Assembly (NCBI GenBank): GCA_029204225.1
Contig: CM055103.1
Span: 54,643,426-54,703,425 of the forward strand
DNA: 60,000 nucleotides
Source: Diphasiastrum complanatum
Lineage: Eukaryota; Streptophyta; Lycopodiopsida; Lycopodiales; Lycopodiaceae
Reading direction: 5' to 3'
Shown here: positions 45,707 through 56,059 of the stretch, one piece after another
Layout: every line of letters begins with the position of its first letter
Numbering within the stretch: the stretch's first letter is position 1
Made by a program: the position numbers and the translations under genes
Notes under the pieces: model-generated
What the model saw: the letters and a program-made list of their open reading frames with translations, nothing else
The model's database searches: none
Told to the model about the DNA's origin: nothing

Positions 45707-47750
45707 ATGATGGCTAGGACCAAATCCACTGCCATTGTTCTCCCTGACGAGAATGCTCTGATAGCTAAAAGAGGAGTAGTGAAAGAATCCACAGTTTCTC
45801 CAATTGATATGATTGCTCACAGAATCAACCAAAGAAAGAATTACGATTTGTGGATTGATGGAAGTTTGTATCCATTGGATCCGAGCTCGATGCAAGCTCC
45901 ACAATTCCAATCCATCACACAATTAATAAAGTTTTTGTGTGACGAAAAAACCGGTTTATTGGGTTATTGTGAAAGATTGACGACTTATGGTGTTGCAAAC
46001 TCGGTTCAGAAAATATAGAGTTTAGATTGTATGTTAAATGGTTTGCTTGTTGACTACAGAGAAAAAAAGACTGCATTATTACAAACAAAAGAAGATAATG
46101 CACGTTTACATTAAATTTGAATGCAAGTAATGATCAATTCCGACAAGTTGTTCAGACATTACGTATATCAAATGACTAGTTAAAAGAAAAAACTCGCATA
46201 CTAGATAAGAAATTAAAAAGAAACAAGCGAAAAAGAATTCTGAAGGACATTGATGAGCTTTCGCTAAATGGAGGCCAACGGAGAAAAAGGATTCAAGCAT
46301 TCAAGTGAGGATTTGATTTGAATCAGTTTTATTTTAGTTTTTTGAAGTAGCATGACATTTATTATGTGTCCTATTTGGGTTTCTTGATTTTCATAATCAT
46401 TTGCAGATCAGCATTGGTTGCAAATGAGCATCTGAAGGACAATGACCCGATCGGAAAATCACTGAGTTCGGTATTGACAACCAAGTCCACAAAGTCTTTA
46501 TTGAACAATAATCGGTATTCTCGAATCAAGTCCAATGTCACTGAGGATTTGATGAACGAGGTCGGTAAGGTAATCGACCGAACGTTAATTCAGGGAGCAT
46601 GTGATTTCTCATGTATTAGCAGGGAGGCATATGCCAGTATATTTAAAATTATTAAAGAGGCTTTTGGACAACTTCATATAAGAAAATTTCCCATTCCTCA
46701 CCCTTTTCAGATAAGATTGGAGAGAGATGTATTGAATAAGGGTATGCAAAATGTCATTTAAATTCCTTTTCACATCAATGAGATTTACAATTCAAAGTCT
46801 TGCAATTTGACATATAATTCTACCAACAACTTATTTGTGGATTTGAATCATTTATTGAGATTTATACTGAAATTCTATAATATTACAAGTGTTAGTATGA
46901 GTAAACTTATTCTTGTGGTCAAGCTAGATCAATCGGAAGTTATAAAAGGACAAAAGTTGGAAAGAGTAAGTATTACTCTCATGAATGGAGGATTGAGCAA
47001 CGCAACAAACTCAAGGGATCTCAACTTTAGTGTGCAATCAGAAAACAACATATGGTGGCTGGCATGTTTTCAGCTAAAAAATGGCTGTTATTCATGTTAG
47101 AGGAAGTGTTGTCAAAAGCAGACCTTCATAAAGGCCATGTTAAAATACAAAAAGATGAAAAGCTTTCGGGAAAAACAGGAAACGTACCCAATAAACCTAG
47201 CATAGGAGGAGTCAAAGCCCATCGATTTTTATCAAATCATTCTAAAGAGTCGTCTAAGATCCAATACTCGGTTTGGAAAGATGTTATTTCTACAACAGAA
47301 GAGTTTGAAGATAAAGGAACAACAAGAGTAAAAAAGGTTGAAGTTTGGAAAAAATATGATTGAAGTGCTTAGAAAAGACACAATTTCATATGCAGATGCA
47401 CTCCTATTGGAGAAAACAACAATAGAGTTTGTAGATGCAGTTCAGGTGGCTTGGGGCGTAGATCACATCACCCACTACATGGTAAGATACATTTGAACAA
47501 TGTCTTACAATTTTATAATTTTAGTATAACTTGCTTGATAGATTCTAACCAATGCATAAATCTTTGATATTGCAGCACATATTAAGGCATCATGCATCAT
47601 TTTTTTGCAAAAAAGTATGGCAGTTTGAGTATATGGTCCTCACAAGGAATGGAGAAATCACATTGGCAGGCAAGAGCAGCATTTCATCGAAATATGCAAC
47701 ATGGTGGAACATCCTCAATAAATAATCACATCATTCAGCTATTCCAATGA
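45707..47750 (+). pseudogene. DDE-like transposase, copy T2, with H3-tail-like start
   Basis: ATG at 45707 (or 45710). The protein begins MMARTKSTAIVLPDENAL. ARTKSTA differs from the histone H3 tip ARTKQTA at one residue. Exon 1 ends at 46304 with the basic block KRNKRKRILKDIDELSLNGG, QRRKRIQAF. Exon 2 from 46407 has DPIGKSLSSVLTTKSTKSLL, LIQGACDFSCISREAYAS, LILVVKLDQSEVIKGQKLER and NFSVQSENNIWWLACFQ. Asp (46927-46929) is the putative first catalytic acid. Later pieces read TTIEFVDAVQVAWGVDHITH (47405-47480), HILRHHASFFCKK after an intron (acceptor TTGCAG at 47575) and, one frame over, WSSQGMEKSHWQARAAFHRN, with Glu at 47652-47654 as the likely third acid. TGA ends it at 47750. The D2 segment seen in T1 is deleted after LACFQ. 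Stops at 46016 and 46759 and two frameshifts also disable it. Confidence 0.65.
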
Positions 47751-47964
47751 TTTTATAGATGAGCTCAAGTTCGATAAACAACAAGATCAACTGAATATCA
47801 AAGATTCAAAAAAGTATGTAAATTTATAAGCCAAAATCAGATTGATGGCTTTCAATAAAGATCAAACGCGTGTGATAAAAAATTCTCGAATTTCACATAC
47901 ATTAAATGAAAAAGAGTACAATCATTTTTTTTCATTGTCTCTAAGGACAATTTTTGCTGTGTGG

Positions 47965-48650
47965 TCATGAAGGAACCTTTTTCCTATCATACGGATCCAA
48001 AAATCGAGTGGATCGCCTTTTGCTCAAATCTATATATCTTGATAGAATTGCCAGAGTAGAGGATCTCATAGGAACATTTTCTGGCACATAATTAAACACT
48101 TTAAGAGCAACATCTCTTTTGACAAAAAGGATTCTATATGTAATTTTTGGGTATTTATGCCCTTGGGCAAAATAAGATAGGGCCTTGATGACCATGATTA
48201 AAGTTCCCGCATTCACAAAAAACCTTTTATGAAGAACACAAATATTGTTATTTAAAAAATGTTTCAATTAATGAGCCAATGAGACATCCTTCTGTCTCCC
48301 ACCTTGTCTCTCTCTCAATCCTCCATGCCTGCTAGCAAAGGCATCAACTTCAACGATATTCTACGACAATCATCAGTTACACGATAAATAGTAAATGATT
48401 TTCGTGAGAAGGTGTACTTACCAAATCCTCCTTGTCAGCTTGGATCATACCAACATTTTCTAAATTGTGACCAACAATAATGGTGGATTGCTGGTCAATT
48501 GGAATAGTATATATGGGAGGTGGCGGATACTTTTTTTGAAAAGCCAAAAACTCCTCCTCACTCGGCATATTAGCCTCATATGCCCCGCTCTCAGATAGCA
48601 TCCTTTGAAGGGCATCTGTGCCACTGTGGTGCAACATCAGTCAAAAGACC
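47965..48650 (-). pseudogene. Partner gene G2b, facing T2 (unknown function)
   Basis: Minus strand. The exon from about 48650 to 48420 has GTDALQRMLSESGAYEANMP, SEEEFLAFQKKYPPPPIYTI and VGHNLENVGMIQADKEDLV, then a GTAAGT donor at the same place as in G2a. After an acceptor (GTCGTAG near 48360) comes EVDAFASRHGGLRERQGG, one in-frame TAA, then LHKRFFVNAGTLIMVIKALS, YRILFVKRDVALKVFNYVPE and SRYIDLSKRRSTRFLDPYDR-KK, ending in TGA at 47965. This is the C-terminal exon that G2a has lost. Its 5' end is replaced by a Gypsy RT fragment at 48690. It lies 215 bases from the end of T2, tail to tail. Confidence 0.55.
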
Positions 48651-48689
48651 CCAATATACACCTTCTTGGAAAATGCCATGTCATCATTA

Positions 48690-48870
48690 AAAATTGATGA
48701 CATCACTTTTAGCTATTTGAATTTGATGATATTCAGATCTGAGATTTATTCGGCCATGTTTGAGCTGGTCGAACAGGTCATCAATTCTAGGCATTAGATA
48801 CTTGTTCTTTATGGTACTCTTGTTGAGCATGCGGTAATCCACACACTTAAGTCTAACATTCATCCATCAT
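48690..48870 (-). pseudogene. Gypsy (Ty3) reverse transcriptase fragment
   Basis: On the minus strand, [20 protein letters not shown], then [20 protein letters not shown] and QIQIAKSDV. This is the canonical start of Ty3/Gypsy RT (C.DYR.LN..T.K..YP.P.ID.L.D.L, .DLRSGYHQI.I). Only about 60 codons remain. It abuts G2b, so it probably marks an insertion followed by deletion. Confidence 0.85.
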
Positions 48871-48879
48871 GCACTTACA

Positions 48880-49595
48880 TAAAAGCCAACTTAGAACTCA
48901 TTCCCAAAAGGTAACCAAGACAAGCCACACATGAAACCCAAGGCATAGTGGTCGCCAAACTGACCAAATGGCGTAGTGCGAGCCACACGTCGGTGATGTG
49001 GACCCTTAGGCACCGGCGACGCCAAAAAAGTTGTAGTAAGATTCCTTCCACTTGGACCAGTCCCGGGGGTGAAACCGAAATGGTAATCATCCCCAAGGAT
49101 CAACTTTATTAAATTTGGAAGAGGTTACATTCATACACAGACTAATTGGTCTCGGGGCCACCAACACGTATTGGGCATTGTGCTTGGCTCGCGCTGGTAG
49201 AGGGAGCTGAGACCTGGTGACTGGATTCCAGGCGCTGGTCGAGCTGCCCAAGTTTATGTCTGCCGTGGACTCCCCCTATAATTCTGGTGTGATCCGGCGC
49301 GCCCCCTCTGTCCTGGAATATAGTGCTTTCTAGTAAAGCACGCTTTTTAGGACTTAGTTTTTATTTTGCTGATTAAGCCTGACAAGCCTAGCAGAATCAG
49401 TCTGGCTCCCGGACATGGGTCCCGAGAGCCGTCTCGACGACAGAATCAACTTGGCTCCTGACTAGGCCATGACTTGAGCTCCAGAGCTAGCTCATGACTT
49501 GTAACTACTTGGCTGACTCACGACAGGTCGGAGGCTCAGTCCTTGACTTCCTAACTCGCTCTGTGACCTTTAGGGAATGTCACCGCTTAGAGTCT
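48880..49595. other. GC-richer stretch, possible retrotransposon/LTR sequence
   Basis: Less AT-rich than its neighbours (CCGGCGACGCC, TCCCGGGGGTG, GATCCGGCGCGCCCCC). Short frames on both strands, none with a recognisable domain. ACTTGGCTGACTCACGAC and TTGGCTCCTGACTAGGCCATG phrases repeat at 49440-49520. It may be the leader or LTR of the Gypsy element at 48.8 kb. Confidence 0.35.
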
Positions 49596-49599
49596 TACG

Positions 49600-52210
49600 G
49601 GGCACCTTGGTGCGGTAGCTTTACAACAGGACCTCCCAGCATGGAAGGCCCTCGGGGCAGGGCCTTCCGCCCCACAAAAATACACATGCGTATTCTATTT
49701 AATAATGTGGATGCTATTCTGTTTCATGGTGGTCACATGTGAGATTAAGCCATATACATTATATTATGCATTGGAAGTCACGTGACAAATTCCATATTCT
49801 CAATACTGACTCTCAAAGGTCCTAAAGAAAGCCCAACAATTCTAAGAGGGGCCAACAATTGTCGTGCATCTATGCCGTTAGACATCTTCATCATTCCATA
49901 GCGATGAGCTACGTGATACATATTGTAAATTGACTGATCACAAATATCTGGATCCCGAAGGAAGGAAGGCGTATTTGGAGAGGCTGCAAGCAGCAAAAGT
50001 AGCTTTATGCTGCATAAGTAGCCTGTGCTTGAGCAAAAGATCTAGAGAAGGATCTGCGCAATGTCCAGGGAAGCTGCATGGAGACCTGACTAGCACCTTC
50101 CTCTTCAGCAACCGTGTCTGTTTGTGAAGCTGGGGGCCTCGCTTCAACTTTGATCTCCTAGTGCTTGAATGTAACAGCCATGTCGTTACCGAACAGTGAA
50201 GTCTAAAAAACTGCTCATTACTACTACAAACTGGATTTTCAGTACTCATTCCTCTCTATCAATTTGGAGGAGCCTACAAGCGCCAGCTAAGGCGTCGACG
50301 ACAATCCAAGTCCCATCGTTGGCTGCGATTCCTGCTGAATAGACGGTGCTTCGTGCAATTTCTCGAGCGTCATCAAGTATTGTCTATCTTATCTTTAGAA
50401 ATTATATCCTACTAATTGGTAGTAACTCTTCTCCTTTACTCTCACAAGGCATTGACCACCTGTTGCATCGATCATTTTAGTATTGCAGTTTGTTTTTAAG
50501 GACGCGCATCCCATCATTAATTTGAAGCACGTGACCTCCTATTGTTCCAATGATGCTGAGCTCTGAATCGATCTTGCCACAAGTTAAAACTAGTGCAAAT
50601 TAAAATAGTTTTCTCCTAGTTTCAGGCATGATAGTTTTTCTTTTAAGAAAATGAACAGTTCGATGTACAGTGTCAACTAATAGCGTAATGATTGTTAACT
50701 TAGGATTTAGATTCTAAACAGCGGTATAATCATTTCTTTTGGGTAATTAAATAGGCTTTGGCAAGCCATTTTGACTTGTTTCTTTATTTCAAAATTGTTA
50801 AAATATATCTTTCCCAAGGATATTATTTTGTTTTTATTGTGATTAGTAAGGGTTAAGACACAATAGATTTAAAACAGTTTTCAGATTTGTTTTACCCTCA
50901 AATTATAGAAATAGTCTTTATCACGTTGCATGTCATCATGCATGCGCTACTATTTTTTTTATCATTGCCCATTGAATTGGAGGACGTCACACATGTTGTT
51001 TTACCTTATATTCACATTATAATTTTGATATTAACTAAATGAATGACACTTTTATAATTAGTAGTTTCAATGTGAGATAACACAAAAGGGACATGATGTA
51101 TCATAGAATTGTTTTTTATCTCTGTGTTTTAGATTGTGAATTTTGTACTTGTTATAATATTGAATCTTAGTTGACTTTCAATTGATTTTATGTTATAATG
51201 TTTGCTCTAGAATATAATAAAACCTCTAAATGTGTTTCAATGGACTTTAAAACAATTATTTCTTGTACAGGATTAAGTAAAATAGAAATTATTTGTATAT
51301 ATTTGGTATATATAGTTTTGAGGATAAAAAAATAATATGCTTTAAACTATAAAATGGTCTTAAAAGTGTTAAATTTTATTGGGAATCTTTTTTGGGTAAT
51401 CTACAACATTACCATTTGATATGCAATGGTGTTGTGCCACTCACTGAATCGAACACAAAAGCATTGAGAAATAGCATACTACAACAACATAAGCTTTGAT
51501 TGGATGTGATTCAATTAATTCGAATTCTCTTCCACCTCAATTGTTGTAATAACAACAACATTTTGCCTCACATAAATTACTACCTAATCTTGATGGTTCA
51601 ATGCAAAGTGTTGATCCAATACTTTCCATTAATGGTTAGCTCTAATCCATCTTCTATAATAACATATGAAAGATATAATTTGTTTCTCTATATGACGACC
51701 AAATTTCAATGACGATTTATCAACTATATACTAGCTTTTTATGTAAGAGGTATGACAACATTCCATTTGTTCAATCACTAGAAATAAACATTCTCGCTAT
51801 TTTCCAAAAAAATTAAAAAATAATAATTTACAAATTTATTGAAAAAAAAGATCATTGTAATCTATTAGTTTTTGAATCCATATTATACTTCATAAATTAT
51901 GAATGTCCATAAGAAAATTGTGATTGGAAGCTGTCTACTATAGTAGAAGCTGAAGGAATCCATTCTTTGTTAGAAAAAGATGATAACAATATCGCCTCCA
52001 ATCTTTCACTGATACCGTTCATGTACGTTATGTAGGATGAATCATAAATAAAAGTAGAAGAATGCAAAATTAATTTTAGAGAGCAATTCTTATATTAAAC
52101 TGGACCAATATCAGAATGAATGATACCTATGATGCCGACAAGAGATGATATTAGTTGCCATTTAATTATGTCTGATGGATACAAATCTACAAAACCGAAA
52201 ACAAAAAATG
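49600..52210 (-). repeat. Long dispersed repeat, copy 3 (most complete)
   Basis: Reverse complement of copy 1 (17480-20330) over nearly the whole length, and of the same strand as copy 2 (39540-41400). It starts with GGGGCACCTTGGTGCGGTAG. Gene-like frames: plus strand 49880-50000 (SDELRDTYCKLTDHKYLDPE, GRKAYLERLQAAKVA) and minus strand 50375-50255 (LDDAREIARSTVYSAGIAAN, DGTWIVVDALAGACRLLQID, stop). A region near 52080-51890 (minus) reads SSYITYMNGISERLEAILLS, as in copy 1 at 17590-17650. No transposase is recognised, so it may be a non-autonomous element with captured gene pieces. Confidence 0.7.
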
Positions 52211-52559
52211 TTATTTTAATACTTGCATACACATTTGAATAATAAAAAAAAAATTAAAATGAGCAGGTGAGGTGTGGAACGGGGAACCTTTATGTTACGA
52301 GGATGCTTTTGCGGAGGAAGTTGATCGATATGAAAAAATTAAGATGATGTGTTTTACATGTAAATTTATTATTTGTTATGAAGAATTTTAGGTTTTTTTT
52401 TAATTCTGTATTGGAAGTTTTTTTTTTTATGTGAGAGTTTTATGTCGTCTTTGGTTACAAAGGGCTTTTCAATTTGTGAAATAGTTTAATTGTAGGTTGC
52501 ATAGATTCGTAGCTTACCTTTTTATAGAATTTTTTCTAAATTTATGTATGTTTACATTC

Positions 52560-53185
52560 ATATCTAGGACAAAACTCCTATAGTGGGTCTTTGTGAGCTT
52601 CCTTCTGCACCTGATTCAATTGAAATAACATCACATGAATAAGGGAATAAATGTGTCACAGATTCTGATGCAATTTCTCCAAAGAATATTTTAGTAGGTG
52701 ATAGGAATGTTTTGGAGGTTGGAATGCAATGCCCAGAAAGATAAAAGGACATGATGATTGGCATGTATTTGCTGATAGTGAAGTTGGATTGTTTCGTGTT
52801 TTTCTTATGTGCTCTTATCCTTGACGAGGCAGAATCTTTTGGGTCATCCATGACTGGTTTGCCCGCCCCTACCACTGGTGTGGCTTCAGAGGTTTCCATT
52901 ACTAATGAGGTTTTAAGAGATGTAGGGGAGGCCAGACAAGCACAACAATATGATCCTGCCAAGGCTCATTCTCTATCTATCTCTCCCTTATCTACCGTGA
53001 GCGAGATTGACCAGAGCAGAACCCTGATGGACCTCCGTGTGTACCATATGGACGATATTGCATTCTTATCCATTAGCGACATCGAAGACGTAATGGATCT
53101 CAAAGAAGATGAGATATTATCTCTTATATCAAGGATGTTTTTTGAATTTAATGATTTTATTGACTTTATGATGATGACCTCATAG
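52560..53185 (+). pseudogene. Partial relative of the G2 partner gene (G2c)
   Basis: Plus strand. The frame 52820-53185 encodes GSSMTGLPAPTTGVASEVSI, DPAKAHSLSISPLSTVSEID, YHMDDIAFLSISDIEDVMDL and DEILSLISRMFFEFNDFIDF, ending TGA. DIAFLSISDIEDV...EF.DF aligns with NTYFLTISNISDLFYF...DEFSNMNDF of G2a, and the Ser/Thr/Pro-rich lead is similar. A preceding frame (VGLCELPSAPDSIEITSHE, 52585-52645) may be another exon. No DDE-like gene lies beside it, so it is a stray fragment. Confidence 0.45.
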
Positions 53186-53334
53186 ATGACATCGACTATG
53201 ACGACCAGGTAGAATGGGCAAATGAACTATCATTCCTAACAATCTACAGTTTTACATGCATATTTGAACAGTCTATAGAAATACATGGATAATTGAGATA
53301 GAGCGAAAGGTCGACACGATTTCAACTATGACAT

Positions 53335-53485
53335 TTAATTTTCGAGTTCAAGTCAAACAATTTTCATTGAATCGACTCAACTATCAACTATCGACTATCG
53401 ACTATCAACTCACTATCGACTATTGACTATCAATCATCAACTATCAACTCGACCATCGACTCAACTGACGACTGTCGACCATAAT
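53335..53485. repeat. Degenerate ATCGACTATCAACT tandem repeat
   Basis: About twelve copies of a 7-to-14-base phrase (CTATCGA, CTATCAA, CCATCGA, GTCGACC). No coding potential. Confidence 0.75.
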
Positions 53486-53489
53486 CATA

Positions 53490-54250
53490 GTACCACTCAG
53501 AATGGAGTATTCCTTTGCCAAATCCGATGTAGACTATGTCACTGTTCGATCATGCTATTGTACGCATATACTAATCATTGTCCACTTACTGACTACAGTT
53601 CATAAGTACTTATCATATTAGTCTCTTCTTGTTAAAACTCACTTAGAGTTAAACACATCATTTACAAGAACTGATTAGACAATAAAACTCGATCATTTAT
53701 GAATAGTTTCAATCAAAAATTTCTAATACGATTTGTACTAATTGTAACTCACTTTGTATTGGTTTTATGCAAAATACATAAAAGACATGAGCTCAAGATC
53801 AAATGTAGAGATATCGGTATAGAAAATGCATTCCAGTATTCCAGTATTACACTATGGACACAGTCTGATTGTAAGAATCTATATTGATATCAATAAAAAT
53901 CCCATAAACGGGTTGTCTACATGTGAAATGATTGGTTTTTTTTGATGTATCTCTATTTACAAATAGATCTATTCAGTCAATTTTTCTATATTTTTTTTAT
54001 CAGTATTAGGAACTGACAAGGGAACAGCTCCTTCTATAATCTCGCCTTCCTCTATTTCGGGAAGGGCCTCTATGCCTTTTAAGGCAAGAGGACTCCTTCT
54101 ATAATATTGCCTTCCTCTGTATTAGGAATGACTTCTTTTCCTTTTTTATCATATATAATAATATCTACATCCTGAGCAACCTGAAAGGCTGTTAAGAGAG
54201 GAGCAACTTGCTTTTGAGGGCCCTCGATCTCAGGTGCAATGCTTACATCG
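53490..54250. other. Intergenic; possible former extension of the Ulp1 gene
   Basis: On the minus strand, after the TAG at 54255-54253, the frame continues open with PEIEGPQKQVAPLLTAFQVA and DVDIIIYDKKGKEVIPNTEE to about 54083. The TAG may therefore be a recent truncation of an acidic tail. GGAAGG/AGGAAGGCGAGATTATA repeats follow (54030-54120). Below 53990 nothing is seen. Confidence 0.4.
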
Positions 54251-54252
54251 TT

Positions 54253-55619
54253 CTAAGCATAGGTTTTGATCAACTCTTGCTGAAATCTATATACATCATC
54301 CGGAGTATATGGCTCAAGAGTGAACTGTCATCACAAAACATGAGAATCAACAAATTACAAACAATAATAGTAAAGAAATATGAATCAGAATGAAAGGAAT
54401 TACAAATGAACAGAATATTACCTTTTCAATATCTACATCCACTTGTAAATTATACCACTCAAAAAATAGTTTCATTTTGTACAAGATGAACCATGCACAA
54501 CTAAAAACACCCGTTTGTTGTACACACTGCATATATTGAAGGAAAATAAGTAATATTATGACAGAAAATTTATTTATGCTATGATGATAGATTTAAACTA
54601 AAAAATAAATACATGCATATTAGAGATAAATTGAATATACCCTACGAGATCTAATGGTTATCTCTCCAATTGAGGTTGTCGTTGTCGGTATTTCTCGAAC
54701 GACATCATGAAGTAGAGAATCAAATTCTCTATGTGTATTTGCAGCTGAGTTTAATTTTACACATAGAAAATTTGATACTCCCTCCTTATTTATCTTTACA
54801 AAAATAATGTTCAGGCTCCAATGCCGACTGCAACAACCAAAATACAAATATCAATAAAGCAATGCCGCATGCAACAATCTAGATTAAAGTAACAAAAACA
54901 AAAGAGCAATCCTTACTTATTTTCATATGGAATCAAATAAATTTTTGCCACTCGACTACATTTGATAAAATATATAGCCTTATCAAAATCGGCTTCTTTT
55001 GCCTTTATCGCTCCCATGAAAAATGGACTAACTACAGAAACTATACCATGGAAATCCGAACTAATATTATGTTGCAAAAAGGATCCTCTGACTTCTACTA
55101 TTACATCTGAAATTTCTGATGTTTTATCTTTCAGCTCGACACAAACTCTGTGGCCTAATATAAAGCTTGTACATAAATCTGGAAGAAAAAAATCAAAATA
55201 ATTGTCGAGAAGGTCAATTTTATTAGCTAGGTAGGCCTTGTACTGGTTATAATGGTCATAATCAAAATAAACTTGGGCAAGATCGTATGGAATTCTGACA
55301 AAAAGATTATGTACATGAGCAGAAAGAGAAGTAGATACAATATTTAGAGATTTCTCTGGTATTTTGTCGAGCTCCTCTTGGGTAATTAACACTTTTGGTG
55401 AAGAAACTTGCTGAGGAGCTAGACGAATAACAGGAGGAGGAAGGGGTGATGATTCTCGATCTGAATCAGATTCTCCAGCATCTGATTCAAAACTCAAGAA
55501 GGTCCGAGGTCTCTTGGCAGGGACAACTCTAGGAGGAAGGGAAAGAGTTGGCCTTCGAAATCCAACTTTCTTGGGGACGGGCTGTTTCCTTTTCCTCCTA
55601 GAGGTAGTTGGCAAATTGG
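54253..55619 (-). CDS. Ulp1/SENP-type (C48) cysteine protease domain, four exons
   Basis: Exons 55619-54917, 54827-54641, 54526-54422 and 54324-54253, all with GT..AG introns that keep frame to a TAG stop. Exon 1: basic linker TSRRKRKQPVPKKVGFRRP, Ser/acidic stretch, then ITQEELDKIPEKSLNIVS and KCSRVAKIYLIPYEN. Exon 2: NRHWSLNIIFVKI (catalytic His, 54823-54821), VKLNSAANTHREFDSLLHD. Exon 3: CVQQTGVFSCAWFILYKM (oxyanion Gln and catalytic Cys). Exon 4: PYTPDDVYRFQQELIKTY. Ulp1 proteases cut SUMO or related tags. The usual LDSL Asp aligns with Asn (LNSA, AAC at 54751-54749), and DCG is SCA. No ATG opens exon 1, so a 5' exon is needed. The H3 fold just upstream could supply it. Ulp1 domains are often carried by plant DNA transposons. 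Confidence 0.75.
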
Positions 55620-55621
55620 TC

Positions 55622-55939
55622 TATCCAGAGGCAGGTCTCTGGAGGTGTTGGCGTTATCAATATGCAGACCAGAAAAACATTCTTGAAGTCTTCTAAAAAT
55701 GATGAAATCTTTTGGCATGATGGTGACATGCTTACCATGCACTGTCAAAAGATAGGTATTCCTAAAAAGTTGGGATAGAGAATCTTCTATAGCACTTGTA
55801 AGGCCTGCATGGCTGTCACGACAAAACGAATATTTAGCCCAAGTGACAGAGTGACATTCCTGACAGATCGGCTGAAAGGAGCTCTAGGGATCAACAGTTC
55901 AGTTGATCTCTGGAGTTTTCTAATCTCCCTCAGCCAGAC
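55622..55939 (-). pseudogene. Histone H3 fold, upstream of and probably fused to Ulp1
   Basis: Minus strand from a possible splice acceptor (GAAGCAG|GTCTGG, 55939). VWLREIRKLQRSTELLIPRA and PFSRSVRNVTLSLGLNIRF, then TAMQALQ, align residue for residue with H3 alpha-N to alpha-2. One base is missing after CAA at about 55795. In the next frame AIEDSLSQLFRNTYLLTVHG and KHVTIMPKDFIIFRRLQE complete alpha-2, loop 2 and alpha-3 (H3: [20 protein letters not shown]). Loop 1 is of H3, not CENH3, length. It differs widely from canonical H3, so it is not a replication histone. The same frame stays open into the start of the Ulp1 exon (55619) before needing a second one-base shift. No H3 tail is seen upstream, where repeats begin. 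Confidence 0.75.
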
Positions 55940-56059
55940 CTGCTTCATGCCGCATCGATTGTGTAATATAGTGTTATTTTTTAATTGCTTGTGCATGTGA
56001 CAAAAATATTCAAAAGAAGAGAGCAAGCGTTTAAAGAGCGAGCAATTGCACGTTTGCAC

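Noticed and set aside
53335-53485. CRISPR-like array
   Set aside because: The units are short, degenerate and contiguous, with no unique spacers, in a plant nuclear context.
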